Part shown: one piece after another, positions 37,747 through 47,775 of the stretch
Numbering within the stretch: the first letter of the stretch is position 1
How the letters are laid out: each line of letters begins with the position of its first letter
Origin: Candidatus Methylobacter titanis
GTDB taxonomy: Bacteria > Pseudomonadota > Gammaproteobacteria > Methylococcales > Methylomonadaceae
Length of the DNA: 49,073 bases
Direction of reading: 5' to 3'
Assembly (NCBI GenBank): GCA_029946125.1
Contig: JAQSDX010000026.1
Coordinates: 1 to 49,073, forward strand
Notes under the pieces: generated by a model
What the model was told of the DNA's origin: nothing
The model's input: only the letters and a program-made list of their open reading frames with translations
The model's database searches: none
Position numbers and translations under genes: made by a program

Positions 37747-37841
37747 GCAAAGCTTCCGCTCCTCGGCAATTGCTCCTGCATGGCTCTACCTCCTGCATCC
37801 ATGGCAGTCGTGCTAACGCCCCTTACCTACATCCCTGTAGG
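37747..37841 (-). repeat. 95-bp dispersed repeat, copy A
   Basis: It is nearly identical, in inverse orientation, to 39775-39868, with only a handful of differences, mainly at the GACG/GATG and GGGCGTGAG/GGGCGTTAG positions. It contains the short palindrome CCTACATCCCTGTAGG at one end. It overlaps the last codons and stop of the HDOD-REC-GGDEF gene, so the protein ends in repeat-derived residues (about YRDVGKGR). Confidence 0.85.
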
Positions 37842-39687
37842 CAAGCTGTACACCGTTACGATTGCCCTGCTTAACCCGATATAAGGCATCATCAGCCCAT
37901 TTCATCAATTCTTTCCAGTCTGGCTTAGCGCCCAAAGAACCTGCCACGCCAATACTGACAGTGATCGGCCGAGGTAATACCAGTCCCCGGAGCTGGTTTT
38001 TTTCGATGGCGTTGCGGATGCGTTCGGCCAACAACAAAGCCGTGGCACCGTTGGTGTTGGGGGCGATGACTAAAAACTCTTCTCCGCCCAATCGGCAGAC
38101 AATGTCGTTGCTGCGCACGTTTGTCCGCATCAGTTTGGCAGCATGGGTCAGCACCTGATCACCGACCTCATGACCCAGCGTATCATTGACTGACTTAAAA
38201 TAATCCAAATCCAACATTAACACACTCAACGGTTGCTTGGTGCGTAGCGCGGCCGCCGACTCCTGTTCCAGACGGCTTAACGCATAACGCCGATTGGGTA
38301 AGTTAGTCAAAATATCCGTATGCGCCATTAACTTAAGACGGCGGTTAGCTGTCGCCAGTTCGGCAGTATAGCGCTGGATGTCCTGACTCTCTTTTTCCAG
38401 TTCATGTTGCAGCGTGACGATACGCTGTCCGGCCCGAATACGCGCCAGCAGCACACGCAAGCTGACCGGTTTGGTCACATAGTCATCAATGCCGGCATCG
38501 AAGGCTTCAACCAGAGCGTCCTCATCTTCCGTGGAGGTCAGCATAATAAGATAAATGTTTTTGCCAAAGGCCGATGCGCGTAGCGTCTTACAAAGGGTTA
38601 ATCCATCCATGGGTTTCATGCGCCAATCGGTAATCACCAATTGAGGCCTGTGCTCAATCACATGCTTCAGCGCGGATTCACCGTCACGGCATACCGCAAC
38701 CTGATGCCCCGCCGCTGCAAGCTGCTTGGAAAGACGCGCCAGCATCATCGGGTCGTCATCGACCAGCAACAACTCCAAGCCGGACAACGCCGATCTCAGG
38801 GTAGCGACAGTTTTTTGCCATGACTGGCGCGCATCCGTTTTCACATCACACACTTTCCCCCATTCGTGCCAAAGCTCGATGATTTGATCGACAAACGTGA
38901 GCAGCTCAGCTTCGTCCAGAGCATGAAGACTGGCTGCTGCGATTAAACTCGGCAACAACGCGGCTTGTTGGGATTCATCAGCCACACAGTAGTTTCCGAT
39001 CAATCGGGCAAAAATGAGTTGCTTGGCAAATTGATCAGTTCGATTAATGCCGGGTACTTTCGTCTCAAAGCTCAGTTTCAGGGCATCCAGAAATATCACC
39101 GGAAATCCCCAGTCTGCCAGCAATAGCAGGCTTAATGCGTTATGGTCGATGGCAAAATGCTCATGCTCCAGCTCAAGAAGCTGCCTGCCCTCTGCCGCGC
39201 CAAGGCATTCGCCATAGATCTCGGACCAAGCGGTTGCCAAAGCCAGGCTGCCGATTTCGCCAAGCAATCCTAAGGTAAAGGATTCTGCAGATACCACCGT
39301 GACTTCCCGGGTGGTGATCGCCGAGATGGCCACCGACATCGCCAAGGATCTCGACCAGTACGCCTCGTAATCAAACCCCGGACAATGTCCCTTGCTGTTG
39401 CTGCCAATCAGCGAAAGACTCAATGCGAAGTTGCGCACTGTCTGCATCCCCATCATCATGACAGCCGTTTCCACATCGGCAATAGGCCGCCTAGCCCCGA
39501 AGGCCGCCGAATTGGCGAAACGCAAGATACGCCCGCTTAAAGCGGGATCGACTTTAATCAGTTGGCTGACTTGGTGCACGGTGGCATCGCTTTGCTGGAC
39601 GAGTTGCATGATAGCCAATGCCGTACCCGACGGCGAAGGCAGGCGGTCGGCGGCTTTTAGCTCATTAAGATTGAATTCAACATTCAT
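37813..39687 (-). CDS. HDOD-REC-GGDEF response regulator / diguanylate cyclase
   Basis: The 624-residue protein has three parts. Residues 12-230 form an HDOD domain ([39 protein letters not shown]). Residues 305-420 are a receiver ([10 protein letters not shown], phosphoacceptor Asp354 in [12 protein letters not shown], Lys406 in YVTKPVS). Residues 455-615 are a GGDEF domain with the active GGEEF at 534-538 and an RSND (525-528) inhibitory I-site in the same register as in PleD. It therefore probably makes c-di-GMP when phosphorylated and is product-inhibited. Its ATG overlaps the stop of the hybrid kinase (ATGA), so the two are coupled and probably partners. The final residues come from the dispersed repeat copy A. 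Confidence 0.93.
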   Translation of the reverse strand: MNVEFNLNELKAADRLPSPSGTALAIMQLVQQSDATVHQVSQLIKVDPALSGRILRFANSAAFGARRPIADVETAVMMMGMQTVRNFALSLSLIGSNSKGHCPGFDYEAYWSRSLAMSVAISAITTREVTVVSAESFTLGLLGEIGSLALATAWSEIYGECLGAAEGRQLLELEHEHFAIDHNALSLLLLADWGFPVIFLDALKLSFETKVPGINRTDQFAKQLIFARLIGNYCVADESQQAALLPSLIAAASLHALDEAELLTFVDQIIELWHEWGKVCDVKTDARQSWQKTVATLRSALSGLELLLVDDDPMMLARLSKQLAAAGHQVAVCRDGESALKHVIEHRPQLVITDWRMKPMDGLTLCKTLRASAFGKNIYLIMLTSTEDEDALVEAFDAGIDDYVTKPVSLRVLLARIRAGQRIVTLQHELEKESQDIQRYTAELATANRRLKLMAHTDILTNLPNRRYALSRLEQESAAALRTKQPLSVLMLDLDYFKSVNDTLGHEVGDQVLTHAAKLMRTNVRSNDIVCRLGGEEFLVIAPNTNGATALLLAERIRNAIEKNQLRGLVLPRPITVSIGVAGSLGAKPDWKELMKWADDALYRVKQGNRNGVQLAYRDVGKGR

Positions 39688-42600
39688 TGCTTGTGCTCTT
39701 TTCTTACCTGCAGATTCTTAACTAGCTCCACCGTGGCCTGGGTCAAGTCACGGGTCATCAACTGCACGGTATCGCCTACAGGACGTAGGCGAAGGGCGTG
39801 AGCACGACTGCCATGGACGCAGGAGGTAGAGCCATGCAGGAGCAATTGCCGAGGAGCGGAAGCTTTGCGGGCAGCGTGTTCCAAGTTTGCCGCAAAAGTC
39901 ATTATTTTTTCAGCGCAAAAATGTCCGGCCATGCCTTTAATCCCATGAGCCGCCTCGGCCAATGCCAGGAGATCGGAGCAAAACAGGGCGGCGTCCAGGG
40001 CCGCTAATTGTACAGATGCCTCTTCGAGAAATAAATCTATCATCTCGGCCAGTAAATCATGGTCGTCATCCAGCTGCTTAAGTGCTGCCGCTTCATCCCA
40101 GCAAGCTGTTAACACCGCCCCGCCTGTCTCCTTTGTCAAACGTGGACTCAAAGGGATTTCACTGCCAAGCGCATTATCATCGGCTATCGGTGCAACAGAC
40201 GGCAACCCCAACCAGCGCGCTAAAACCGCTACCAGCCCGGTTTGACTGACGGGTTTACTCAGATAATCGTCCATACCGGCGGACAGGCACTTTTCACCCT
40301 CGCCTGCCGATGCATGGGCGGTAAGCGCAACGATCGGCGTAGGTAAATGGCCTCCTGCGGCCGCTTCCCGTTCGCGCAAAGTTTGCGTAGCTTCATAACC
40401 GTCCATGATGGGCATCTGGCAATCCATCAGCACCAGGTCGTAGGTCTTCCGTCCCAGCAACTCAAGCGCCACTTGGCCGTTATTGGCCAGGTCGGGCTTT
40501 AGCTGGAACTTGGCGAGCTGGGAAAGTATCACTTTTTGATTGACCTTATTATCATCAACGACCAACACCCGTTTGCCGCTGTAATCGGGCAAGACTTGTT
40601 CTACCTTGGCTGCTATCGCAGTTTTCTGGCCGGGAAGCTGCAACGCATCGATGATGGCATCAAAAAGCTGCGATTGCCGTACCGGTTTTAACAGGCTTTG
40701 CGCGTATCGAGCCTCCCGTCTTTCGGCTTGTGAACCTATGCTGCCTGAAGATAAAAGAATACGCGGTATATCGGCAATGGCGGGTTGTTCGATCATGGCG
40801 CGAGCCAGGGCAAAACCGTCCATATCCGGCATTTGCCTATCCGACAGCAGTAAATCATAGGGTTGGTTTCGTAGCACCGCAGCTTCAAGTTCGACAAGCG
40901 CCGCAGGTCCGCTGTCTGCGTCGCTTAAAGTAAAACCCCAGTTGCTTAGGTAATGCCTCAAAATCATACGGTTGGTGGCGTTATCATCAACGATTAAGAC
41001 ACGCTTGCCGACAAAGTCAGCTTGCGGAACCGGAGCATCGCTATCCACCGCCATCAATGGCAGAGTAAACCAAAAAGTCGAGCCCTGCCCCAAACTGCTT
41101 TCAACGCCAATTTCGCCGTCCATAAGCGTCACCAGATCCTTGCTGATCGATAGACCCAAGCCGGTGCCGCCATAACGCCGGGAAGTGGAGCTGTCAGCCT
41201 GGGAAAAAGCAAGAAACAGGCGCGCTTGCGTCTCAGCGGTAATGCCGATACCGGTATCCACTATCTCAAAACGTAATGTGGGTGCGGCTTTAGCCGCGCT
41301 TGTCGAGACTAAAGTCTCAGCCACAGATAATGCCGAGACTGTTACCGAAACCTCTCCCTGCTCGGTAAATTTAACCGCATTGCCAATCAGGTTGGTCAAC
41401 ACTTGCCGAATACGGGTGGGATCGCCCTGCCAACGTAGCGGTAAATTCGACGGAAGAAAGCAGTTTAATTCCAGGCCATGGGCGTGGGCGCGGCTAGACA
41501 GCAGCGTGCAAACTTCTTCGACCAAATCCGCCAAATTAAACTCAAGCCGTTCCAACTCGACTTTACCCGCCCCCAACTTAGAAAAATCCAGAATATCGTT
41601 GATGATAGTTAACAAGGATTCTGCCGAATTTGCGGCGATATGTATCAAATCCGATTGCTCACGAGATAGCTCGGTATCCAGTAAAAGATCCAGCATGCCC
41701 AAGACGCCGTTCATCGGCGTGCGAATCTCATGACTCATATTGGCCAAGAACTCAGTCTTGGAATGGGCAGCCTGCAAGGCCGTATCACGCGCCGCTTCCA
41801 ACGAAGCTTTGGTGCGTTGTTGTAACAGCACAAGAGCCATCTTTTCGCCCACTTGCTGAAGCATAGCAAGACGGGATTCGCTTTGTATCGGATAGGGGTC
41901 GGTGTAAAGAAACAATACGCCGAGGATATCCTCGCCAAAAGCAATGGGGACAATGTAATGCCCATGGGCTTGCATACCGTCAAATTGATGTTCGTGCCGT
42001 GGATCGCAAAAGCAATCGTCGGAAACCAGCATTTTTCCTGAAATGGCTGCACGCCCACATAGGGAGGCTCCCAAAGCAATGCGTTGTTCTTTGCGAATAA
42101 ATTCATCGCTGAACTTGCCGTGCAACACAAACATGTCCAGATAATCCTCATCTTGCGCTCTTAAAAACACACCGCCTTTGCGCTGCAAATTGAAGGTCTT
42201 GAGATCAAATAGAATATCCAGAACCTGAACCAAGCATTCTTTGATTGACTGAGGTTGATGCAGCGCTTCAAAGATAGCCAGTCGGGCGGCAGTATCGTCA
42301 GCTTCAATTTGCAAGGCCGCCTCCTCTGCGACCAGCTTGCTGACGTCGTGCTGAATCTGCACGTACCCGGACAGTGTGCCGTTTTCCATAAAAATCGGCG
42401 TAATATTGGTCTTGGCCCAGTATTCCAGCTTGTCCAGAGCGGCTTGTCCTGAGCGGCGTCGGCATAGCAGTCGGCCGGACCAGGCTTGGCTACAACGGAG
42501 TCTGTTTTGCATCTCGGACAGGACTTGCTGATCGGCGGCAGGGCTGTCCAATAAATAGGGGTTTTGCCCCACCAGCGCATCCTCGGTCCAGCCAGTAAAC

Positions 42601-43322
42601 AGACACAGTGCGGGATTGGCGTATTGGATGAGCCCCTCGGCATTGGTGATCAGTATCATCTCCGTGCTGGCATCAAGCGCACGCTTTAATGCCGTCAGTT
42701 TTAATTCATTCATTTTTCGGGTGCTGGTATCCTGACGTATAGAAATATATTGCTTAGGCTTGCCGGTTTTATCCAGCACAGGCGCGATCGTGCTATCCAC
42801 CCAGTACAATCCCCCGTCTTTGCGCCGATTGCAAAACTCCCCGCGCCATACCTGTCCCCCGGCGATAGTACGCCACATGTCGCGGATGTAATCCTGATCG
42901 TGATGGCTGGAATTGACGACGCGATGATCCTCACCGATAAGTTCATTCTGGGTATAACCGGAAACTTTACAGAACATATCATTAGTATAAACAATACGCC
43001 CCTTAACGTCAGTGATACTGATCAGCACATGATTCTCCAGCGCGGCCAGCAGCTCTCTATTGGATGTTGTCCGTTCCTGGGCGCTCTGCAAGGCCAGTGG
43101 TCGCCATACCAGAAACCACAACAATGGTGAGCTGAGTACCGTCAGCAAGGTAATGCTAAAAACGGTATCCTGCAAGGGTGACAATATAATCCCCCATTGA
43201 TAAGTCGCATCAAGCAGCCATGTGACCAGCATTTCGGAAAGACTAACGACTGCAATAACGATGCCTAATGAACAAACGAAATTACGTTTCGGGTATTGCG
43301 ACGGCGACAATGGAGTTGACAT
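39684..43322 (-). CDS. hybrid sensor histidine kinase (PAS-PAS-GAF-HisKA-HATPase-REC-REC-Hpt)
   Basis: The 1212-residue membrane protein has two N-terminal helices (about 15-37 and 44-73) and a PAS domain (90-200, [19 protein letters not shown]). A second PAS (210-330) and a GAF domain (345-500) follow. HisKA has His531 in [20 protein letters not shown]; HATPase has [14 protein letters not shown] and [12 protein letters not shown]1 carries Asp828, REC2 Asp967, and an Hpt domain carries His1126 ([13 protein letters not shown]). This is a BarA/ArcB-type phosphorelay layout. The Hpt is interrupted after ANLEHAARK by about 29 residues (1154-1182) encoded by the dispersed repeat, after which the native-looking [13 protein letters not shown] resumes. 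The stop overlaps the GGDEF regulator, its likely target. Confidence 0.93.
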   Translation of the reverse strand: MSTPLSPSQYPKRNFVCSLGIVIAVVSLSEMLVTWLLDATYQWGIILSPLQDTVFSITLLTVLSSPLLWFLVWRPLALQSAQERTTSNRELLAALENHVLISITDVKGRIVYTNDMFCKVSGYTQNELIGEDHRVVNSSHHDQDYIRDMWRTIAGGQVWRGEFCNRRKDGGLYWVDSTIAPVLDKTGKPKQYISIRQDTSTRKMNELKLTALKRALDASTEMILITNAEGLIQYANPALCLFTGWTEDALVGQNPYLLDSPAADQQVLSEMQNRLRCSQAWSGRLLCRRRSGQAALDKLEYWAKTNITPIFMENGTLSGYVQIQHDVSKLVAEEAALQIEADDTAARLAIFEALHQPQSIKECLVQVLDILFDLKTFNLQRKGGVFLRAQDEDYLDMFVLHGKFSDEFIRKEQRIALGASLCGRAAISGKMLVSDDCFCDPRHEHQFDGMQAHGHYIVPIAFGEDILGVLFLYTDPYPIQSESRLAMLQQVGEKMALVLLQQRTKASLEAARDTALQAAHSKTEFLANMSHEIRTPMNGVLGMLDLLLDTELSREQSDLIHIAANSAESLLTIINDILDFSKLGAGKVELERLEFNLADLVEEVCTLLSSRAHAHGLELNCFLPSNLPLRWQGDPTRIRQVLTNLIGNAVKFTEQGEVSVTVSALSVAETLVSTSAAKAAPTLRFEIVDTGIGITAETQARLFLAFSQADSSTSRRYGGTGLGLSISKDLVTLMDGEIGVESSLGQGSTFWFTLPLMAVDSDAPVPQADFVGKRVLIVDDNATNRMILRHYLSNWGFTLSDADSGPAALVELEAAVLRNQPYDLLLSDRQMPDMDGFALARAMIEQPAIADIPRILLSSGSIGSQAERREARYAQSLLKPVRQSQLFDAIIDALQLPGQKTAIAAKVEQVLPDYSGKRVLVVDDNKVNQKVILSQLAKFQLKPDLANNGQVALELLGRKTYDLVLMDCQMPIMDGYEATQTLREREAAAGGHLPTPIVALTAHASAGEGEKCLSAGMDDYLSKPVSQTGLVAVLARWLGLPSVAPIADDNALGSEIPLSPRLTKETGGAVLTACWDEAAALKQLDDDHDLLAEMIDLFLEEASVQLAALDAALFCSDLLALAEAAHGIKGMAGHFCAEKIMTFAANLEHAARKASAPRQLLLHGSTSCVHGSRAHALRLRPVGDTVQLMTRDLTQATVELVKNLQVRKEHKQ
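39775..39868 (+). repeat. dispersed repeat, copy B, inserted within the Hpt coding region
   Basis: Inverse copy of 37747-37841. On the plus strand it starts CCTACAGGACGTAGGCGAAG and ends with AGGAGCGGAAGCTTTGC. Read on the minus strand in the kinase frame it encodes [20 protein letters not shown] and then AHALRLRPV. The insertion is open and in phase, so the Hpt continues on both sides. Confidence 0.85.
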
Positions 43323-43692
43323 GAATTTCTTCTGGTTTTATCTGTTTATCACGCTGCAGGATGGCTAGAGGCAATAGCCGAAACCCATCAAACCAGACCA
43401 TTATTGCCGGGCTTCACTGCGTTCTACCCTACGCACCGGCATATGCGTCATTTCGGCAGTCATCGAATAATAGCCGGACGATCCAACTTTTTCATATTTG
43501 CCATTATCCGCACTAGAGCGTAGCTTTAAAGCCATCCTATTTCAAGGGTATTATTGAATAAGCAACGATAAGCTTTCAATCGAGGCAAAGTTATCCTATC
43601 CTTTACGCCATTCAATTAAATTTAACTTTCGTCGCAGCTACTCCCGGTAAGCTTGTGACATATACACTCTCTCTGGCAATAAAAAACACATC
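43323..43692. other. intergenic region between divergent hybrid kinase and hemL
   Basis: About 370 bases. The left part (43357-43433) is a degenerate copy of the 81-bp palindromic repeat found after purK. The rest must contain the promoters of the hybrid kinase and hemL. I see no clear consensus promoter and no gene. Confidence 0.55.
43357..43433. repeat. degenerate copy of the 81-bp palindromic repeat
   Basis: The left arm AGGATGGCTAGAGGCAATAG followed by CCGAAACCCATC and the right arm GGGCTTCACTGCGTTC then TACCCTACG parallel the two arms of 48896-48976. Changes on each side have weakened the pairing, so it is an eroded copy. Confidence 0.6.
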
Positions 43693-44973
43693 ATGACTGA
43701 AGCAACCACGTTATTTTCCGATGCAAAACTTGTCATTCCAGGCGGCGTGAACTCGCCGGTACGATCCTTTAGCGGCGTAGGCGGCACCCCGGTTTTTATC
43801 GATCATGCCCTGGGCGCTTATATCTACGACAGTTCCGGCAAGCGTTATATCGATTATGTCGGTTCCTGGGGACCGATGATTTTAGGGCATGCCCACCCGG
43901 AAGTCATTGCGGCGGTCAAGCAGGCATGCGACAAAGGCCTGAGCTTCGGCGCACCGACCGAAATTGAAACCCTGATGGCCCAACGGGTTTGCGAGCTGAT
44001 GCCGTCGATCGAACTGGTCAGAATGGTCAGTTCCGGCACCGAGGCGACCATGAGCGCCATTCGCTTGGCCAGAGGCTATACCGGCCGCGACAAAATCGTT
44101 AAATTCGAAGGCTGTTATCACGGCCATTCCGACGCATTATTGGTCAAGGCCGGTTCCGGCGCGTTGACGTTCGGCGTACCCAGTTCTCCCGGCGTACCGG
44201 CCTCGGTCGCTGAAAACACCATCACCCTGACCTACAACGATAGCGATTCGGTCAAAGCGCTGTTTGCCGAAATAGGTGAACAAATCGCCTGCATTATCGT
44301 CGAGCCGGTCGCCGGCAATATGAACTGCATTCCGCCTGTACCCGGTTTTCTGGAAAGCTTGCGCGAAGTTTGCGACCAATATAATAGTGTGCTGATTTTT
44401 GACGAAGTGATGACCGGCTTTAGGGTTGGCTTAACCGGCGCGCAGGGACTCTATAATGTTAATCCCGATTTAACCACGCTGGGCAAAATCATCGGCGGCG
44501 GCATGCCTGTCGGCGCATTCGGCGGCTCGCGTAAAATCATGGAATGTCTTGCGCCGCTCGGCCCTGTTTATCAGGCCGGTACGCTGTCCGGCAATCCGGT
44601 CGCGATGGCTGCCGGTTTAAAAACCCTGGAATTGATAACCCGGCCCGGTTTTTACGAAGCGTTAACCGCAAAAACCGAAAAGCTGACTTCAGGCCTGAAA
44701 GAACGCGCCGGTCAGGCCGGGATCGCGATGACCACCAACAGCGTCGGCGGCATGTTCGGGCTGTTTTTTAGTACAGAAAGGCAAGTGACCGGCTTCGCCC
44801 AAGTCATGCAGTGCGATCAAAACCTGTTTAAGCGCTTTTTTCATGCGATGCTGGATGAGGGTGTTTATTTGGCGCCTTCAGCGTTTGAAGCCGGTTTTGT
44901 TTCGGCTGCACACAGCGATGAAGACCTGGAAAAAACCCTCGATATTGCAGAAGCCATATTCAAGCGCTTGTAA
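43693..44973 (+). CDS. hemL: glutamate-1-semialdehyde 2,1-aminomutase
   Basis: HemL makes 5-aminolevulinate from glutamate-1-semialdehyde for heme and other tetrapyrroles. The 426-residue PLP enzyme has the start [66 protein letters not shown], and the cofactor lysine Lys265 in [16 protein letters not shown]. Length matches the family. It is monocistronic here. The ribosome binding site is weak. Confidence 0.97.
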   Translation: MTEATTLFSDAKLVIPGGVNSPVRSFSGVGGTPVFIDHALGAYIYDSSGKRYIDYVGSWGPMILGHAHPEVIAAVKQACDKGLSFGAPTEIETLMAQRVCELMPSIELVRMVSSGTEATMSAIRLARGYTGRDKIVKFEGCYHGHSDALLVKAGSGALTFGVPSSPGVPASVAENTITLTYNDSDSVKALFAEIGEQIACIIVEPVAGNMNCIPPVPGFLESLREVCDQYNSVLIFDEVMTGFRVGLTGAQGLYNVNPDLTTLGKIIGGGMPVGAFGGSRKIMECLAPLGPVYQAGTLSGNPVAMAAGLKTLELITRPGFYEALTAKTEKLTSGLKERAGQAGIAMTTNSVGGMFGLFFSTERQVTGFAQVMQCDQNLFKRFFHAMLDEGVYLAPSAFEAGFVSAAHSDEDLEKTLDIAEAIFKRL

Positions 44974-45057
44974 CCTTTGGCTGAGGCAGCAATATTTTGA
45001 TACTTATTAAAACGCTCTTTTGTTGCTGGAGCGCGCCCTGAGTATTCAGCTTTCTAT

Positions 45058-45087
45058 CGGACAATAACCGAAACGATAAATTGTCCG
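45058..45087 (+). terminator. possible terminator hairpin after hemL
   Basis: CGGACAAT (45058-45065) pairs with ATTGTCCG (45080-45087) across a 14-base loop, followed by TTTATC. The T-run is short, so this is a weak candidate for the hemL 3' end. Confidence 0.4.
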
Positions 45088-45170
45088 TTTATCAACCATT
45101 AGGGGCCGTTCAAGTGAGACCTTTTGGATGAGTGGTACAATGCGTCTACCCTGACCAAACGGTACACTAC

Positions 45171-45590
45171 ATGATTCGACTTCTCTACTTTAGCCAGTCC
45201 ACGGATGTAATATCTGATGAGCAAGTGCGGAACATTATGGAGTCGTCGCGACGAAATAATCCAGCCATCGGCATTACTGGCGTTCTTGTTCACGGTGGCG
45301 GTCTATTTATGCAAGTTCTGGAAGGGCCTGAACAAGCGGCGCTCCGTATGTATGTGAAGATCCTGGACGATCAAAGGCACAAAAACTCTCAAATTATTTA
45401 CATCACGCCGACAGACAAACGAATCTTCGTGGGTTGGTCTATGGGAGTCATTGCCCGCAACGATGCCGTGGAGTTTGAGCAAATCATGGAACTGCGGAGC
45501 CAGCGTCGTAAAGAAGTGGTTCAATCGAAGGTTTTCACAGATGCTATGCGTGGCTTTCTTAAGATCTTAAATGATGGCCAGCGCTACTAA
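45171..45590 (+). CDS. BLUF-domain blue-light sensor protein
   Basis: The protein is essentially a single BLUF domain of 139 residues from ATG 45171 (MIRLLYFSQS); an upstream in-frame start at 45132 adds nonconserved residues. The FAD photochemistry residues sit at the spacing seen in AppA: Tyr6, Asn30 (NNPAIGITG), Gln48 (LFMQVLEG), Trp89 and Met91 (VGWSMG). The domain binds FAD and changes hydrogen bonding on blue light. There is no output domain, so it must signal through a partner or by its C-terminal helix. It follows hemL on the same strand by about 200 bases but is probably separate. Confidence 0.93.
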   Translation: MIRLLYFSQSTDVISDEQVRNIMESSRRNNPAIGITGVLVHGGGLFMQVLEGPEQAALRMYVKILDDQRHKNSQIIYITPTDKRIFVGWSMGVIARNDAVEFEQIMELRSQRRKEVVQSKVFTDAMRGFLKILNDGQRY

Positions 45591-45827
45591 TCAAGCGATA
45601 ATTTACTCACACCACACCTGTTCCCCAAATACGATTGCATGTTATAGCCTTTTGTCCAAAGTAAAATACACACTTCTGTAGCATGCCTATAATTTTGTTG
45701 ATTAATTTTATCGGTTTATAGATTAATAAAATGGGATTTAACATACCGCCACTTGCACGAGCGGGTCGAAACCGGTCATCAGACACTTGAGACTATTTTT
45801 TAAAGCCGGAAGATCAAATCTGAATCA

Positions 45828-47156
45828 ATGCACATGAATTTTATCAATAACATTCCTCCACTGATATGGGCGTTAATAGGTCTTCTGATCGGTGCATTCC
45901 TAACGCGCCTTCTGAACGGCAAGGATAAAATCCTGATCCGGCAACTCTCAACCGATCTGGCGGTTTTGGAGGAGAAACTAAAGCAATTTCAAAACCGCGA
46001 AACCGAATTTAAACGGTTGCAACAGCTGTTTATAGACACCAAAACCCAAAATGCCGAATTGCAAACCCGCATAGATGAACAGGCCAAAAATACCGCAGAA
46101 AAATTAAAATTGTTACTGGATGCGGAAGTGCGCCTGAACACCCAGTTTGAAAATCTGGCAGGCAAGATTTTCGACGACCGCAGCAAGCAATTCACCGAAC
46201 ACCATAAAACCAGCCTGGATCATATCGTCACGCCGTTACGGGAACAGCTGGGCGAGTTCAAGCAGCGCATAGAAACGGTTTACGACAACGAGAACAAGGA
46301 TCGCATTTCCCTGCGCGAGGAAATCGTCTCGTTGCGTCGCGATACCGCACAAATGAATCAGGAAGCCCTTAACCTGACTCGCGCCTTAAAAGGCGACAAG
46401 AAAACTCAGGGCAACTGGGGCGAAATGATCCTGGAAAAAGTGCTGGAAAAATCGGGACTGCGTAAAGGTATCGAGTATGAAACGCAGGGCGCATTCCGCG
46501 ATGAGGATAACCGGCTGTTCAAGCCGGATGTGATCGTCCGTCTGCCCGAAGACAAAGATGTGGTCATCGACTCCAAAGTATCCCTGCTCGCTTATGAGCG
46601 TTATTGCTCAAGCGAAGATGATCAGGAGCGCATCACCGCATTAAAGCAGCATACCGAAGCGGTGCGGGAGCATATCAAGGGTTTGAGCAACAAGGATTAT
46701 TCCGGCTTGAAAGGCCTCAGATCGCTCGATTTTGTACTGTTATTCATGCCGATTGAAGCGGCCTTCATCGCCGCTTTTCAGGCGGATGAAGGCTTATTTT
46801 CCGATGCCTTCGAGCATAAAATCATCGTAGTCACTCCGACCACGTTATTAGCCACCTTGCGGACTATCGAAAACATCTGGCGCTATGAACGCCAGAACGA
46901 AAATTCCCGGGCCATCGCCGATAAAGCCGGGATCGTTTACGACAAAATCCGGGGCTTTGTCGATGACCTGGATAAACTGGGCAAGCAGTTAAGCACCGTC
47001 AACAGCACTTATGACGGCGTGATGAATAAATTAACCCAGGGCAACGGTAATTTGATCCGTCAAGCTAGCAGTTTTGTTGATCTTGGCGTAAAAGTTAAAA
47101 AGGCCTTCCCTAAAAGCATCAGCGAACGGGCCGGTATCGATAGCGACGAAATCTAG
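45828..47156 (+). CDS. rmuC: DNA recombination protein RmuC
   Basis: The 442-residue protein has an N-terminal membrane helix (PPLIWALIGLLIGAFLTRLL), then a long coiled coil (about residues 35-180). The conserved RmuC domain follows: KTQGNWGEMILEKVLEKSGL, DVIVRLPEDKDVVIDSKVSL, LLFMPIEAAFIAAFQADEGL and IVVTPTTLLATLRTIENIWR. RmuC limits inversions at short inverted repeats in E. coli and belongs to the restriction-endonuclease-like fold. ATG 45828 or 45834 may be the start; neither has a strong ribosome binding site. A double palindrome follows the stop. Confidence 0.95.
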   Translation: MHMNFINNIPPLIWALIGLLIGAFLTRLLNGKDKILIRQLSTDLAVLEEKLKQFQNRETEFKRLQQLFIDTKTQNAELQTRIDEQAKNTAEKLKLLLDAEVRLNTQFENLAGKIFDDRSKQFTEHHKTSLDHIVTPLREQLGEFKQRIETVYDNENKDRISLREEIVSLRRDTAQMNQEALNLTRALKGDKKTQGNWGEMILEKVLEKSGLRKGIEYETQGAFRDEDNRLFKPDVIVRLPEDKDVVIDSKVSLLAYERYCSSEDDQERITALKQHTEAVREHIKGLSNKDYSGLKGLRSLDFVLLFMPIEAAFIAAFQADEGLFSDAFEHKIIVVTPTTLLATLRTIENIWRYERQNENSRAIADKAGIVYDKIRGFVDDLDKLGKQLSTVNSTYDGVMNKLTQGNGNLIRQASSFVDLGVKVKKAFPKSISERAGIDSDEI

Positions 47157-47161
47157 AAATT

Positions 47162-47216
47162 GTGGGCGCGAATTTCTTCGCGTCTATCATGACAGCGCGA
47201 ATAAATTCGCGCCCAC
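47162..47216. repeat. paired REP-like palindromes after rmuC
   Basis: GTGGGCGCGAATTT (47162-47175) pairs exactly with AAATTCGCGCCCAC (47203-47216). Within the interval each arm also has a partial partner (TTCGCG, GCGCGAAT), so this looks like two head-to-head REP units with eroded inner arms. It follows the rmuC stop by 6 bases. No T-run is present. Confidence 0.75.
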
Positions 47217-47274
47217 ATAATTTATGCGATACTACGCGGCTTAAATTTATTACCTGCTTAATTAGGAGTAACAC

Positions 47275-47775
47275 ATGACCGCACTGGTTGGCATCATCAT
47301 GGGCTCGACGTCCGATTGGGAAACCATGCGCTTTGCAGCTGAAACCCTGGAACGACTCGGCATCCCGCACGAAGTTGAGGTCGTTTCGGCGCACCGTACG
47401 CCGGATAAACTGTTTCATTATGCTGAAACCGCAGAAACCAAAGGCCTGGAAGTGATTATCGCCGGAGCAGGCGGAGCCGCGCATTTACCCGGCATGACTG
47501 CGGCAAAAACCGTTGTGCCTGTATTGGGCGTACCGGTGCAGTCCAAAGCACTCAATGGCATGGATTCCTTATTGTCGATCGCACAAATGCCCGCAGGCAT
47601 TCCGGTCGGCACCCTGGCAATAGGTAAAGCGGGCGCGATCAATGCGGCGTTATTGGCAGCAGCCATCATCAGTAACAAACATGCCCAATACCGGGGCGCA
47701 TTAAACGATTTCAGACGCGAGCAAACCGAATCGGTGCTTGCGCATTCCGATCCGCGAGCCGGAGACGATTTATGA
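47275..47775 (+). CDS. purE: 5-(carboxyamino)imidazole ribonucleotide mutase
   Basis: PurE class I converts N5-CAIR to CAIR in purine synthesis. The 166-residue protein has the phosphate and substrate motifs [40 protein letters not shown] and [22 protein letters not shown]. An AGGAG lies 6-7 bases before the ATG. The stop overlaps the purK start (ATGA), the usual purEK operon, so consecutive steps are coupled. Confidence 0.97.
   Translation: MTALVGIIMGSTSDWETMRFAAETLERLGIPHEVEVVSAHRTPDKLFHYAETAETKGLEVIIAGAGGAAHLPGMTAAKTVVPVLGVPVQSKALNGMDSLLSIAQMPAGIPVGTLAIGKAGAINAALLAAAIISNKHAQYRGALNDFRREQTESVLAHSDPRAGDDL

Noticed and set aside
37636-37884. Plus-strand open frame across repeat copy A
   Set aside because: It has no recognisable protein and overlaps the end of the GGDEF gene; the shared peptide with the other copy simply reflects the repeated DNA.
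39798-40007. Short plus-strand open frame across repeat copy B
   Set aside because: It reads through the repeat and the antisense of the kinase; the kinase frame is strongly supported by conserved domains.
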